Assembly: GCF_016583825.1 (NCBI RefSeq)
Contig: NZ_NRRV01000004.1
Location: 1-64,000, forward strand
From: Thiohalocapsa halophila
GTDB taxonomy: Bacteria > Pseudomonadota > Gammaproteobacteria > Chromatiales > Chromatiaceae
Length of the DNA stretch: 64,000 nucleotides
Direction: 5' to 3'
The position numbers were made by a program, and so were the translations under genes. Shown here in pieces: positions 48,374 to 56,280 of the stretch; within the stretch, counting starts at the first letter, position 1, and every line of letters starts with the position of its first letter. A model generated the notes under the pieces. It saw only the letters and a program-made list of their open reading frames with translations. It ran no database searches and was not told where the DNA came from.

Positions 48374-49273
48374 TTGAGCCCGGTGGGAGACAACGGCCGC
48401 GACCTGCTGCACCGGGACCGTGCCTTCGACTTCAGTCCCCAGCAGCAGGCTTGGCTCCAATTCAAGGAGACCATGCGCCGGGACCGGACCTTCGACTTCA
48501 TGGTCAAAGCCAAAGACCTGAAGCTGGACGTGAGCCATGGCCCCATCCTCTACATTGAGGACCTGAACGTCTCCTTCGACGGCTTCAAGGCCATCGACCA
48601 CCTGAACTTCTACGTCGATGCCGGGGAGCTGCGCTGCGTCATCGGTGCCAACGGCGCCGGCAAGACGACCATGATGGACATCATCACCGGCAAGACCCGG
48701 CCGGATTCCGGCAGCGTCTATTTCGGCCAGCGGATCGATCTGCTCCGGCTCTCCGAGCCCGAGATCGCCGAAATCGGCATCGGGCGCAAGTTCCAGAAGC
48801 CGACGGTGTTCGAACACCACACGGTGTTCGAAAACCTTGAGCTGGCGATGGCCGCGGACAAGCGGGTCTTTTCCACCCTGCTCGCCAGGCTCACCGGCGC
48901 CCAGCGGGACCGTATCGACGAGGTGCTCGGCATGATCGGGCTCGCCGAGCACGCAAAGCGCGAGGCCGGTGCCCTGTCCCACGGCCAGAAGCAGTGGCTG
49001 GAGATCGGCATGCTGCTGATGCAGGACCCCCTGCTGCTGCTGGTGGACGAGCCGGTGGCCGGCATGACCCACCAGGAGATGGATCGCACCGCGGAGCTGC
49101 TGGTGTCCCTTCAGGGCAAGCATTCCGTCGTGGTGGTCGAGCACGACATGGACTTCGTGCGCTCCATTGCCCGGCGTGTCACCGTGCTGCACCAGGGCAG
49201 CGTGCTGGCGGAGGGCAGCATGGACCAGGTGCAGAACGACCCGCGGGTGGTGGAGGTCTATCTCGGTGAGTAG
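48374..49273 (+). CDS. urtD: urea ABC transporter ATP-binding protein UrtD with RDRxFDF extension
   Basis: One of the two ATPases of the urea transporter. The ABC domain (from about residue 55) has Walker A GANGAGKTT, the UrtD-typical GIGRKFQKPTVFEHHTVFENLELAM, signature LSHGQKQWLEIG, Walker B LLLLVDEP and switch VVVEHD. The first 50 residues form an extra module (RDRAFDF ... WLQF ... RRDRTFDF) that is repeated as two free small proteins just upstream. I chose the TTG at 48374: it has AGGAGG seven bases upstream, and only this start aligns the module gap-free with the small proteins. A TTG at 48368 overlaps the preceding stop but is too close to the ribosome-binding site. Confidence 0.92.
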   Translation: MSPVGDNGRDLLHRDRAFDFSPQQQAWLQFKETMRRDRTFDFMVKAKDLKLDVSHGPILYIEDLNVSFDGFKAIDHLNFYVDAGELRCVIGANGAGKTTMMDIITGKTRPDSGSVYFGQRIDLLRLSEPEIAEIGIGRKFQKPTVFEHHTVFENLELAMAADKRVFSTLLARLTGAQRDRIDEVLGMIGLAEHAKREAGALSHGQKQWLEIGMLLMQDPLLLLVDEPVAGMTHQEMDRTAELLVSLQGKHSVVVVEHDMDFVRSIARRVTVLHQGSVLAEGSMDQVQNDPRVVEVYLGE

Positions 49274-49319
49274 ACTGGATGTCGGGTTCCGGTACTGCGA
49301 CGCCGCCTGAGGAGCCGCC

Positions 49320-49763
49320 ATGCCCGCCGACTACGACACCGATTTCTACGCTTGGGCCGAGGAGCAGGCCCGGCTCCTGCGCGCGGGCCGTTTCAGCCGG
49401 CTCGATGTCGAGCACGTGGCCGAGGAGATCGAGGATTTGGGCAAGCGGGAACGCCGCGCCCTGCAGAGCCGGCTCGGGGTGCTGCTGGGCCATTTGCTCA
49501 AATGGCGCTGTCAGCCCGACTATCCGAACCGCAAGTCTTGGCGGGCGACCATCAATACCCAGCGCCGATCACTGGCCCAGCTGCTCGATGAAAATCCGAG
49601 CCTGCGCGCCGGGCTGGAGCAGGTCATCGAGCGGGCCTACGCGGACGGCTTGGACCTTGCGGTGGCCGAGACGCCGCTCGATTACGACGCCTTTCCCAAG
49701 TGTTGCCCTTGGTCCGTGGAGGAGATCCTGGGTCATCATTGGCCGGAGGCAGCGCCGAGCTAG
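49320..49763 (+). CDS. DUF29 family protein inserted in the urt operon
   Basis: A 147-residue DUF29 protein, a family of unknown function widespread in cyanobacteria and purple bacteria, often in many copies. It has the family pattern YDTDFYAWAEEQARLLRAGRFSRLDVEHVAEEIEDLGKRERRAL, HLLKWRCQP, W-xxI, and a C-terminal FP-CPWSVEEILGHHWPE. It sits between urtD and urtE, where most genomes have the two ATPase genes adjacent. A truncated relative lies at 61419-61565. It is cytosolic; no link to urea transport is known. Confidence 0.88.
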   Translation: MPADYDTDFYAWAEEQARLLRAGRFSRLDVEHVAEEIEDLGKRERRALQSRLGVLLGHLLKWRCQPDYPNRKSWRATINTQRRSLAQLLDENPSLRAGLEQVIERAYADGLDLAVAETPLDYDAFPKCCPWSVEEILGHHWPEAAPS

Positions 49764-49999
49764 ACGCATGTCACCTTGCGCGTGCATCGGTGAAGTCGTC
49801 GACAAACTACCGAACGGAAAGCGCGAAAGCCGAGGCTGGCGTCGGGCTGAGGAACGAAGCCCCACACGGTGCCCGACCCAATCACCTGATCGTCGGGCCT
49901 CCTCGCGTCGGCCCGACCGACACGAAAGGCCGCGGACGGGCGCCAATCTCGGGCCTCGACCTCGTTGGACAAACGCACCTACTGACTGCATCGAATCCC
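49764..49999. other. spacer between the DUF29 gene and urtE
   Basis: This 236-base stretch has no supported gene. It contains GTCGGGCTGAGG..., AACGAAGCCCCAC and a GTCGGG/CCCGAC inverted pattern, reminiscent of dispersed palindromic elements of this kind of genome. A downstream urtE ribosome-binding site is not obvious. It probably arrived together with the DUF29 gene (inference). Confidence 0.4.
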
Positions 50000-50695
50000 G
50001 TGCTCGCCATCTCGAACCTCAACCAATATTACGGCGAAAGCCACACCCTCTGGGACCTCGAGGTCGAGGTGCCGGCGGGGGAGTGCACCTGTGTCATGGG
50101 CCGCAACGGGGTCGGCAAGACCACGCTGATGCAGTGCATCATGGGCCTGCTGCCCCTGCGCGGCGGCAGCATGGACTTCCTCGGCCGCGACATCGCCAAG
50201 CTGCCGGCGGAGCGCCGTGCCGAGCTCGGCATCGGCTACGTGCCCCAGGGTCGGCAAATCTTCCCGCTGCTGACGGTGCAGGAGAACCTGGAGATCGGCC
50301 TGCCGGCCCGTACCGACGGCAGGCGCGAGATTCCAGCCTACATCTTCGACCTCTTCCCGGTGCTCAAGGACATGCTGCGCCGCCGCGGGGGCGACCTCTC
50401 CGGCGGCCAGCAGCAGCAGCTCGCCATCGGCCGCGCCCTGGTCATCGACCCCAAGCTCCTGATCCTGGACGAGCCCACCGAAGGCATCCAGCCCAACATC
50501 GTCCACGAGATCGGTGACATTATCCGCAAGCTCATCGACGACCTAGGGCTGACGGTACTGCTGGTGGAGCAGAAGCTGCCCTTCGCCAAGCGCGTCGCCG
50601 ACCGCTTCGTCATCCTCGACCGCGGCCGCTTGGTGGCCGCCGGCCCCATGCCGGAGCTGAGCGACGAGCTGGTGAAGCAGTATCTGACCGTCTAG
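50000..50695 (+). CDS. urtE: urea ABC transporter ATP-binding protein UrtE
   Basis: The second ATPase of the urea transporter, 231 residues, the family's usual length. Motifs: Walker A GRNGVGKTT, Q-loop YVPQGRQIFPLLTVQENLEIGL, signature LSGGQQQQLAIGRAL, Walker B LLILDEPTEGIQPNIV and the LLVEQKL switch region. The GTG at 50000 (VLAISNLNQYYGESHTLWDLEVEVP) matches the family start; upstream in-frame sequence lies in the DUF29-linked spacer. It ends the operon, and the next gene (nifS) is convergent. No urease genes are in the window. Confidence 0.93.
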   Translation: MLAISNLNQYYGESHTLWDLEVEVPAGECTCVMGRNGVGKTTLMQCIMGLLPLRGGSMDFLGRDIAKLPAERRAELGIGYVPQGRQIFPLLTVQENLEIGLPARTDGRREIPAYIFDLFPVLKDMLRRRGGDLSGGQQQQLAIGRALVIDPKLLILDEPTEGIQPNIVHEIGDIIRKLIDDLGLTVLLVEQKLPFAKRVADRFVILDRGRLVAAGPMPELSDELVKQYLTV

Positions 50696-50710
50696 CTCCG
50701 CTCGAAGCGG

Positions 50711-51949
50711 CTAAGCGTACGCCGGCTGGAAGGCTGCCTCCGGCTCGGCGAGCGGGGCGTTGGCGATGGCGTCCCAATAGGGCGAGAGCTTGCGCAGCTG
50801 CGAGACGATGGGCGGTACCTCCGCGATGACGCGGTCGATTTCTTCCACGGTGTTGTAGCGCGAGAGCGAAAAGCGCGTGGTGCCGTGGGCGGCGGTGAAG
50901 GGGATGTCCATGGCGCGCATGACGTGGCTCGGCTCCAAAGAGCCCGAGGTGCAGGCGGAGCCTGAGGACGCGGCGATGCCGGCCTTGTTCAGGAGCAGCA
51001 GGATGGCCTCGCCCTCGATGTACTCGAAGGCGATGTTGCAAGTGTTCGGCAGCCGGTTGCTCGGGTCACCGGTGACGAAGGAGTTAGGCACGGCGTTCAG
51101 GATGCCCTGCTCCAGGCGGTCCCGCAGCATGCGCACCCGCGTCTTCTCCTCGTCCATATGGGCCATGGCCAGCTCGCAGGCCTTGCCCAGGGCGACGATG
51201 GAGGCGCTGGCCTCGGTGCCGGCGCGCCGGCCGCGCTCCTGGTGGCCGCCGCGCAGCAGCGGGCGGAAGCGGGTGCCGCGGCGCAGGTAGAGCACGCCGA
51301 TGCCCTTGGGCGCGTGCAGCTTGTGTCCGGACAGGGACAGCATGTCGATGCTGGTGCGCTTGAGGTCGATGGGCACCTTGCCCACGGCCTGCACTGCATC
51401 GGTGTGGAACATGACCCCCGCGGAGCGCGCCAGCTCGGCCATTTCTTCGACGGGAAACAGGGTGCCGGTCTCGTTGTTGGCCCACATCACCGAGACGATG
51501 GCCACCTTATTGGATAGAGCGTCCAGGTACTGCTGCATATCGAGGCGGCCCTTGTTGTCCACTTTCAGATAGTGGACGGTGTAGCCCTCCTTCTCCAAGT
51601 GCTCGCACAGGCTCAGCACCGCCGGATGCTCCACCACGGTGGTGATGATTTCCTTGCGGTCCGGCTGGGCCTTGAGGGCGGAGAGGATGGCCGTGGAGTC
51701 CGACTCCGTGCCGCAGGAGGTGAAGACGATCTCCGAGTCCAGCTCCGCGCCGAGCAGCGCCTGCACCTGCTGCCGGGCGGTCTTCAGCGCGCGGCCGACG
51801 CGGTCGCCGAACTGGTGCATGGAGGACGGATTGCCGAACTGCTCGGTGAAGAAGGGCAGCATGGTCTCCACCACGGCGGGGTCCACCATGGTGGTGGCGT
51901 TGTTGTCGAGATAGATACCTGCGGCCGGCGTTTTGGCTTCTGAACTCAT
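50711..51949 (-). CDS. nifS: cysteine desulfurase NifS
   Basis: A PLP-dependent enzyme that takes sulfur from cysteine for Fe-S assembly. The 412-residue protein has YLDNNATTMVDPAVVETMLPFF, the cofactor lysine in LSGHKLHAPKGIGVLYLRRG, RAGTEASASIVALGKA and the catalytic Cys loop SSGSACTSGSLEPSHVM of the NifS (rather than SufS) group. The ATG at 51949 has GAGAGA upstream. It follows nifU on the minus strand by 119 bases. No nitrogenase gene is in the window, so it may serve general Fe-S assembly or an unlinked nif cluster. Confidence 0.92.
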   Translation of the reverse strand: MSSEAKTPAAGIYLDNNATTMVDPAVVETMLPFFTEQFGNPSSMHQFGDRVGRALKTARQQVQALLGAELDSEIVFTSCGTESDSTAILSALKAQPDRKEIITTVVEHPAVLSLCEHLEKEGYTVHYLKVDNKGRLDMQQYLDALSNKVAIVSVMWANNETGTLFPVEEMAELARSAGVMFHTDAVQAVGKVPIDLKRTSIDMLSLSGHKLHAPKGIGVLYLRRGTRFRPLLRGGHQERGRRAGTEASASIVALGKACELAMAHMDEEKTRVRMLRDRLEQGILNAVPNSFVTGDPSNRLPNTCNIAFEYIEGEAILLLLNKAGIAASSGSACTSGSLEPSHVMRAMDIPFTAAHGTTRFSLSRYNTVEEIDRVIAEVPPIVSQLRKLSPYWDAIANAPLAEPEAAFQPAYA

Positions 51950-52068
51950 AACGATTCTCTCTTGCTCATGCCCGCGGGCGACCATTCAAGATGTATTTGC
52001 AGCGCCGGCAGGGCCGAGGGCCGACGTCGGGCCGATTGCGCTTGGCTCAGGCCGGTACGGCTTGGCCC

Positions 52069-52089
52069 TCAGCCCTCAGCCCTCAGCCC
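52069..52089 (-). repeat. heptamer array GGGCTGA (3 copies) containing the nifU stop codon
   Basis: Three perfect GGGCTGA units on the coding strand encode the last residues LRAEG and supply the TGA stop. The same three-copy array follows btuB at 16130. Confidence 0.8.
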
Positions 52090-52968
52090 TTGGCCCTTCC
52101 CGACAGGCAACACCCGTACGAATTCGCCCAAGTCCTCGACAATGCGCTGCTGAATGCCCTCCAGCGTGGTGGAGGCCATCTGGCAGCCGGAGCAGGCCCC
52201 GGTCATGTTGACGAAGACGTTCTTGCCGTCGACGTCCACCAGCTCCACGTCGCCGTGGTCGCGCTGGAGGTTCGGGCGGATGGCCTCGATGGCGTTCTCG
52301 ATGCAGCGGATGCGCGCCAGGTTGCCGAGCCTTGCTCCCCCGGATTGGGGCTTGCCGGCCGGCGGCGGCGCCGCGGCGGTGGGGTCGAAGGTCTTGCCCT
52401 GCTCGGCGAGCACCTTGGTGAGGATCTCTTCGATGGGCTCGTGGCAGGCGGAGCAGCCGCCGCCGGCCTTGGTGTAGTTGGTCACCTCTTCGACGGTGCT
52501 GAGGCCGTTGGCGCGGATGGTGTCCTCGATCATGACGGCATCCACGGCAAAGCACTTGCAAACCAGCGCGCCTTCCTCGTGGTCGTCTTTCCAGACCTCG
52601 CCGCGGTAGTTGGCGACGGCGGCCTGCAGCGCTTCGCGGCCCATCACGGAGCAGTGCATCTTCTCCGGCGGCAGGCCCTCCAGGAAGTCCGCAATGTCCT
52701 GGTTGCTGACCTCGAGGGCGGCGTCGACGGTCATGCCTTTGATCATCTCCGTCAGTGCGGAGCTGGAGGCGATGGCGGAGCCGCAGCCGAAGGTCTGGAA
52801 GCCGGCCTCCAGGATGGTGTCGGTGGCCGGGTCCACCTTCAGCGTCAGGCGCAGGGCGTCACCGCAGGAGAGCGAGCCCACCTCGCCGATGGCATTTGGA
52901 TCGGCGACGGCGCCGGCGTTGCGCGGGTTGAAGAAGTGCTCTTTGACGGTCTCGGAATAATCCCACAT
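52069..52968 (-). CDS. nifU: Fe-S cluster scaffold NifU (three-domain)
   Basis: NifU is a scaffold on which NifS-supplied sulfur and iron form clusters. The 299-residue protein contains all three domains: IscU-like N-terminal ([34 protein letters not shown]), a central [2Fe-2S] bacterioferredoxin-like domain (CKCFAV ... GGGCSACH) and a C-terminal Nfu domain with [13 protein letters not shown]. An Ala/Pro linker joins the last two. The ATG at 52968 gives the family start MWDYSETV. The C-terminal tail GQGLRAEG is encoded by GGGCTGA repeats and is probably not conserved. The nifU-nifS order suggests co-transcription. Confidence 0.93.
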   Translation of the reverse strand: MWDYSETVKEHFFNPRNAGAVADPNAIGEVGSLSCGDALRLTLKVDPATDTILEAGFQTFGCGSAIASSSALTEMIKGMTVDAALEVSNQDIADFLEGLPPEKMHCSVMGREALQAAVANYRGEVWKDDHEEGALVCKCFAVDAVMIEDTIRANGLSTVEEVTNYTKAGGGCSACHEPIEEILTKVLAEQGKTFDPTAAAPPPAGKPQSGGARLGNLARIRCIENAIEAIRPNLQRDHGDVELVDVDGKNVFVNMTGACSGCQMASTTLEGIQQRIVEDLGEFVRVLPVGKGQGLRAEG

Positions 52969-53469
52969 GGCTCGGCTCCGCAAAATGGATGGGGATGGCT
53001 CGGACGGATACCGGACGGGCAACTGAACTGTGGCGCATGCCGTGCCCGGCCGGATTGACGAATCTCATGAATTTGGCCAGAAGCAAGCATCGAGCCACTG
53101 TGGGATTTATGGCGTAAATGGCGGATTTACCGCGCTTTGCGGGCTAGCGACCCAGCTGCGGCGGCATGTGCGGAAAGCGACAGCGGGGCGGACAGTGCGT
53201 CGGAGACCGCACGTTGTAGCCCGCCGCGCCTTGGCTCAGCGAGGCGCTGGTTGTGGGAGCGGCATCCTTGCCGCGAGGTCAGGGTGGGGCACTGGAAGTC
53301 GTCGCGGCTTGGCGGCCGCTCCCACGGTTGCTTCGTGATCAGCTGCTGCTTCCAGGGGGAATCACTGGGCCCGCCGCGTCTTGGCCAGGCATCAGCATGG
53401 CCTGAGCCCCCAGCCCTTGGGCTGCGCGCTTGAGCTGCGCGCAACTCCAGCTAGGGCGGGGCGTCGGGG
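52969..53469. other. intergenic region between nifU and the peroxidase gene
   Basis: Some 500 bases without a supported gene. It should contain the nifU promoter, which was not recognised (no IscR or sigma-54 site seen), and holds the REP-like palindrome at 53251-53327. Confidence 0.5.
53251..53327. repeat. REP-like palindrome
   Basis: The left arm 53251-53277 (TGTGGGAGCGGC...CCGCGA) and right arm 53301-53327 (GTCGCGGC...GCCGCTCCCACGG) form an imperfect inverted repeat of about 27 bases with a 23-base centre. The TGTGGGAGCGGC / GCCGCTCCCACA ends are typical of repetitive extragenic palindromes mobilised by RAYT transposases in gammaproteobacteria. Confidence 0.75.
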
Positions 53470-54543
53470 TTAGAGCTTGGGCTTGGGAGTGGAGTCGGTC
53501 TCCACAGGAAGCACCGGATACTCCACCAGCGGCTGCTCGCCGGTGAGGGTCTCGAGGAACCCGGCGATGCTGGTGACCTCGTCATCCGTGAGCTTGGCCC
53601 CGAGCTGGGCCGTGCCCATCACCGCCACCGCCTGCTCCAGGTCCCAGATCTCGCCGGAGTGGAAGTAGGGTGCCGTGATGGCGATGTTGCGCAGCGGCGC
53701 GGCGCGAAAGACGTATTCATCCGTCGCCGTTTCTGTAACCCGGTAGCGGCCCTTGTCTTCCGGGGGCAGTATGTCGGCGCCGGGGCGCTTGACCAGGCCG
53801 AAGGGGAAGTATTCCTGCCCGCCCAGGTTCACACCCGTGTGACAGGCGGTGCAGCCCTTGTCGATGTAGAGCTCCAGGCCCTGCTTCTGGGCGTCGGTGA
53901 GGGCGCCGTCGTTGCCTTCGAGGAATTGATCGAAGGGCGAATTCGGTGTCACCAGGGTGACTTCGAATGCCTCGATGGCCTTGGCCATGTTGTCGAAGCT
54001 GACTGGGTCATCTTCGCCCGGGAAGGAGCGTCCGAAGCGCTCCACGTACTCCGGCATGCTGTTCAGGGTCTCGACCACCTGCTCCGGCTCGTTGGCCATC
54101 TCGACACCGGCCTGGATCGGGCCTTTGGCCTGCGCCTTGAGGTCCTCGGCGCGGCCGTCCCAGAACTGGGCGGCGTTGAACACGGCGTTCAGCACCGTCG
54201 GCGAGTTGCGCGGACCCTGCTGCCAGCCGTGGCCGACGGACGTGGGCAGGTTGTCGTCGCCGCCGGTGCCGAGGTTGTGGCAGGTATTGCAGGAGATCAC
54301 GCCGGACTTGGACAGGCGCGGGTCGAAGAAGAGCATCTTGCCGAGCTCGATCTTCTCGCGGGTCACGGGGTTGTCTTTGACCTCCGCGAGGCCGTAGGGA
54401 ATCGGCTCAAGGCCGGCGGACTCCGCCTTCTCCCGCAGGGCGGCGTCATCGGCTTGGACGCTGGCTGCGATGAGCAGCAGGAGAGGCAGCAGGGCACGCG
54501 TGATGATGGTGGCGGTGATGGTGGCTCGTGGCTTGTTGTCCAT
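53470..54543 (-). CDS. di-haem cytochrome c peroxidase
   Basis: A periplasmic peroxidase (CcpA/MauG-like) that reduces hydrogen peroxide with electrons from small c-type cytochromes. The 357-residue precursor has a signal peptide (ALLPLLLLIAASVQA), two haem-binding CxxCH motifs (CNTCHNLG and CTACHTGVNLGG), the motif NSPTVLNAVFNAAQFWDGRAEDLKAQA and late GKYRVTETATDEYVF-like sequence. An ATG at 54543 was chosen; an in-frame ATG 13 codons upstream is possible. Haem maturation genes are not nearby. Confidence 0.9.
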   Translation of the reverse strand: MDNKPRATITATIITRALLPLLLLIAASVQADDAALREKAESAGLEPIPYGLAEVKDNPVTREKIELGKMLFFDPRLSKSGVISCNTCHNLGTGGDDNLPTSVGHGWQQGPRNSPTVLNAVFNAAQFWDGRAEDLKAQAKGPIQAGVEMANEPEQVVETLNSMPEYVERFGRSFPGEDDPVSFDNMAKAIEAFEVTLVTPNSPFDQFLEGNDGALTDAQKQGLELYIDKGCTACHTGVNLGGQEYFPFGLVKRPGADILPPEDKGRYRVTETATDEYVFRAAPLRNIAITAPYFHSGEIWDLEQAVAVMGTAQLGAKLTDDEVTSIAGFLETLTGEQPLVEYPVLPVETDSTPKPKL

Positions 54544-54695
54544 TGTCGTGGCTCGCGGCTCTGTTGGGCTGAGGTAGAGCAATCCAGCCTAGCGACGCGC
54601 ATGATGGAATTCATTGCCTTGGGGCATGAATCGGCGCGGCGTGCGGCCTCCTGCGATCCGCGCTGCCACAGGCCGCGCCGCGGGCTACGCGCGAA

Positions 54696-56231
54696 TCAAT
54701 GCACCCCGGTGACAGGCATCATGTCCACATCACAGGCGCCGCCGACGCTCACCGAGCGCGTGCGCCCGCCGCCGCGGCACGACTCGCCCTTGTCCTCGAT
54801 GCGGCAGTTGAGCGCGATGGGCCGGCCGGCGCTGAGCCAGTTCGGTGTGCGCCGGTAGCGACCGACTTTGCGGAAGCTACAGCCAGGCGATACGCCATAG
54901 GCGGTGCAGCCCCCGCCACCGCCGAGGCGCACCTTGCGGGCGTCGACGATGAAGCCCGGGTAGTTGTCCTCGATGCGGATGTCGTCGATCCGATCCTCCA
55001 GCTCGAAACGGAACTCCTTGAAGCGATAGCCGCTGCCGACGCGCTCGCCCACCTGGATGCGGGTGTTGGCGATGAGCGCGTGGTCCGGGCCGTTTTCGGC
55101 GATGGCGCCCGACATGTACTCGATGCGGTTGTGCTGCGGAAAGCACTTGCCCATGGCCGGCGGGTGATAGTAGTGGCGCATTGCCGTCAGCTCCGACAGC
55201 GAGTTGCCGGGAAACAGCTCCCGCAATGCCGTGTCACCGCCGTAGAGGATGCGCTCGGCGTCGCCGACGCTCTGCGTGTACATGGCCTGCACGCGGTCGT
55301 AGAAGTCCCTGTTCTCCAGGTCCGTGCGCAGATAACAGGCCGTGAGCCCTGAGATCATGGTCAGATAAGCATCCCAGATGTTGTACTGCGAGACGTCCGA
55401 GGCCACGCCCTGGAAGTCGCCGGGGAAGCGGCAGCCCTGGCGGCGCAGGCATTGGCCAACGGCGCGGTTGCGAACGGAGAGCACCACGGTGTTGCGCTCG
55501 CAGGCGCCGTAGGCAGAGCAGCCGCGGTCGAGGTGGCCCTCGAAGATGGCCGTGCGCATCGCGTAGTCCAGATGCTTGGCGCGCGCCAGGGTGGTGTCGT
55601 CCCATTTGCCTTTGTTGCGGGCGATGAAGCTGTCCCAGGCCGATGCCAGCTTGGCGCGGCGGCCGGTCATGCGCTTGTTCACCGACGCGCATTGCAGCGA
55701 GTTGTGGAAGCTGCGCACGATCTTGTCCAGGGTGCTCTTGCCGGCGCGCTCGGCGGCCTTCTGGTTGCCGCGCCCAGGCGGGTCGAAGAAGGGCGACTTC
55801 TCCAACTGGTAGAAGTCACGCACGCTGACGACCCGGCTGACACCCGGTCCGCAGTGATGGTTCTGCACGCGCTTGCCCTGCTGGGTCGCGAGCGCGCGCT
55901 CGAAGTCCCGGGTCGCGGACTGCCCGGACGCGCGGGATGAGTCGACGACCACCTCGAAGCCCACATAGGGCGTGCCCTTGGCATCTGTGAGCGCCCGCCC
56001 ATTGCGGACTACCAGGCAGGGGATCACCGCCGTGCCCTGAGTGAGCGTGCCGGCTTGGGGCCCCGGCCCATTCGCGCCGATGCGGTAGGTGGGCACCGTC
56101 AGGGGCCCGTTGAACTTGTATAGGGTCATCACGGGCGCCGCCGGGATCGCCGCCTGGGCGGCCTGCGGCAGCAGGACGGCGACGGCGAGCAAGGCGAGGC
56201 CGAAGAGGGCGGTTCGCGGAGAAGCGTGCAT
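54696..56231 (-). CDS. secreted Cys-rich protein of unknown function
   Basis: A 511-residue protein with a signal peptide (LFGLALLAVAVLLPQAAQA). The mature part has about sixteen cysteines, including two related motifs GCSAYGACERN and GCTAYGVSPGC, suggesting disulfide-stabilised structure in the periplasm or outside the cell. Regions such as YKFNGPLTVPTYRIGANGPG and WDAYLTMISGLTACYL are distinctive, but I do not recognise a family. It starts 49 bases downstream of the membrane-fusion gene on the same strand, so the two are probably co-expressed. It could be exported cargo, an adhesin or an enzyme. Confidence 0.65.
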   Translation of the reverse strand: MHASPRTALFGLALLAVAVLLPQAAQAAIPAAPVMTLYKFNGPLTVPTYRIGANGPGPQAGTLTQGTAVIPCLVVRNGRALTDAKGTPYVGFEVVVDSSRASGQSATRDFERALATQQGKRVQNHHCGPGVSRVVSVRDFYQLEKSPFFDPPGRGNQKAAERAGKSTLDKIVRSFHNSLQCASVNKRMTGRRAKLASAWDSFIARNKGKWDDTTLARAKHLDYAMRTAIFEGHLDRGCSAYGACERNTVVLSVRNRAVGQCLRRQGCRFPGDFQGVASDVSQYNIWDAYLTMISGLTACYLRTDLENRDFYDRVQAMYTQSVGDAERILYGGDTALRELFPGNSLSELTAMRHYYHPPAMGKCFPQHNRIEYMSGAIAENGPDHALIANTRIQVGERVGSGYRFKEFRFELEDRIDDIRIEDNYPGFIVDARKVRLGGGGGCTAYGVSPGCSFRKVGRYRRTPNWLSAGRPIALNCRIEDKGESCRGGGRTRSVSVGGACDVDMMPVTGVH

Positions 56232-56280
56232 GGTGGTGGCTGAGTTCCGTGAGTCGGGGTCGGGTGTAAAAGGGGGGTGA

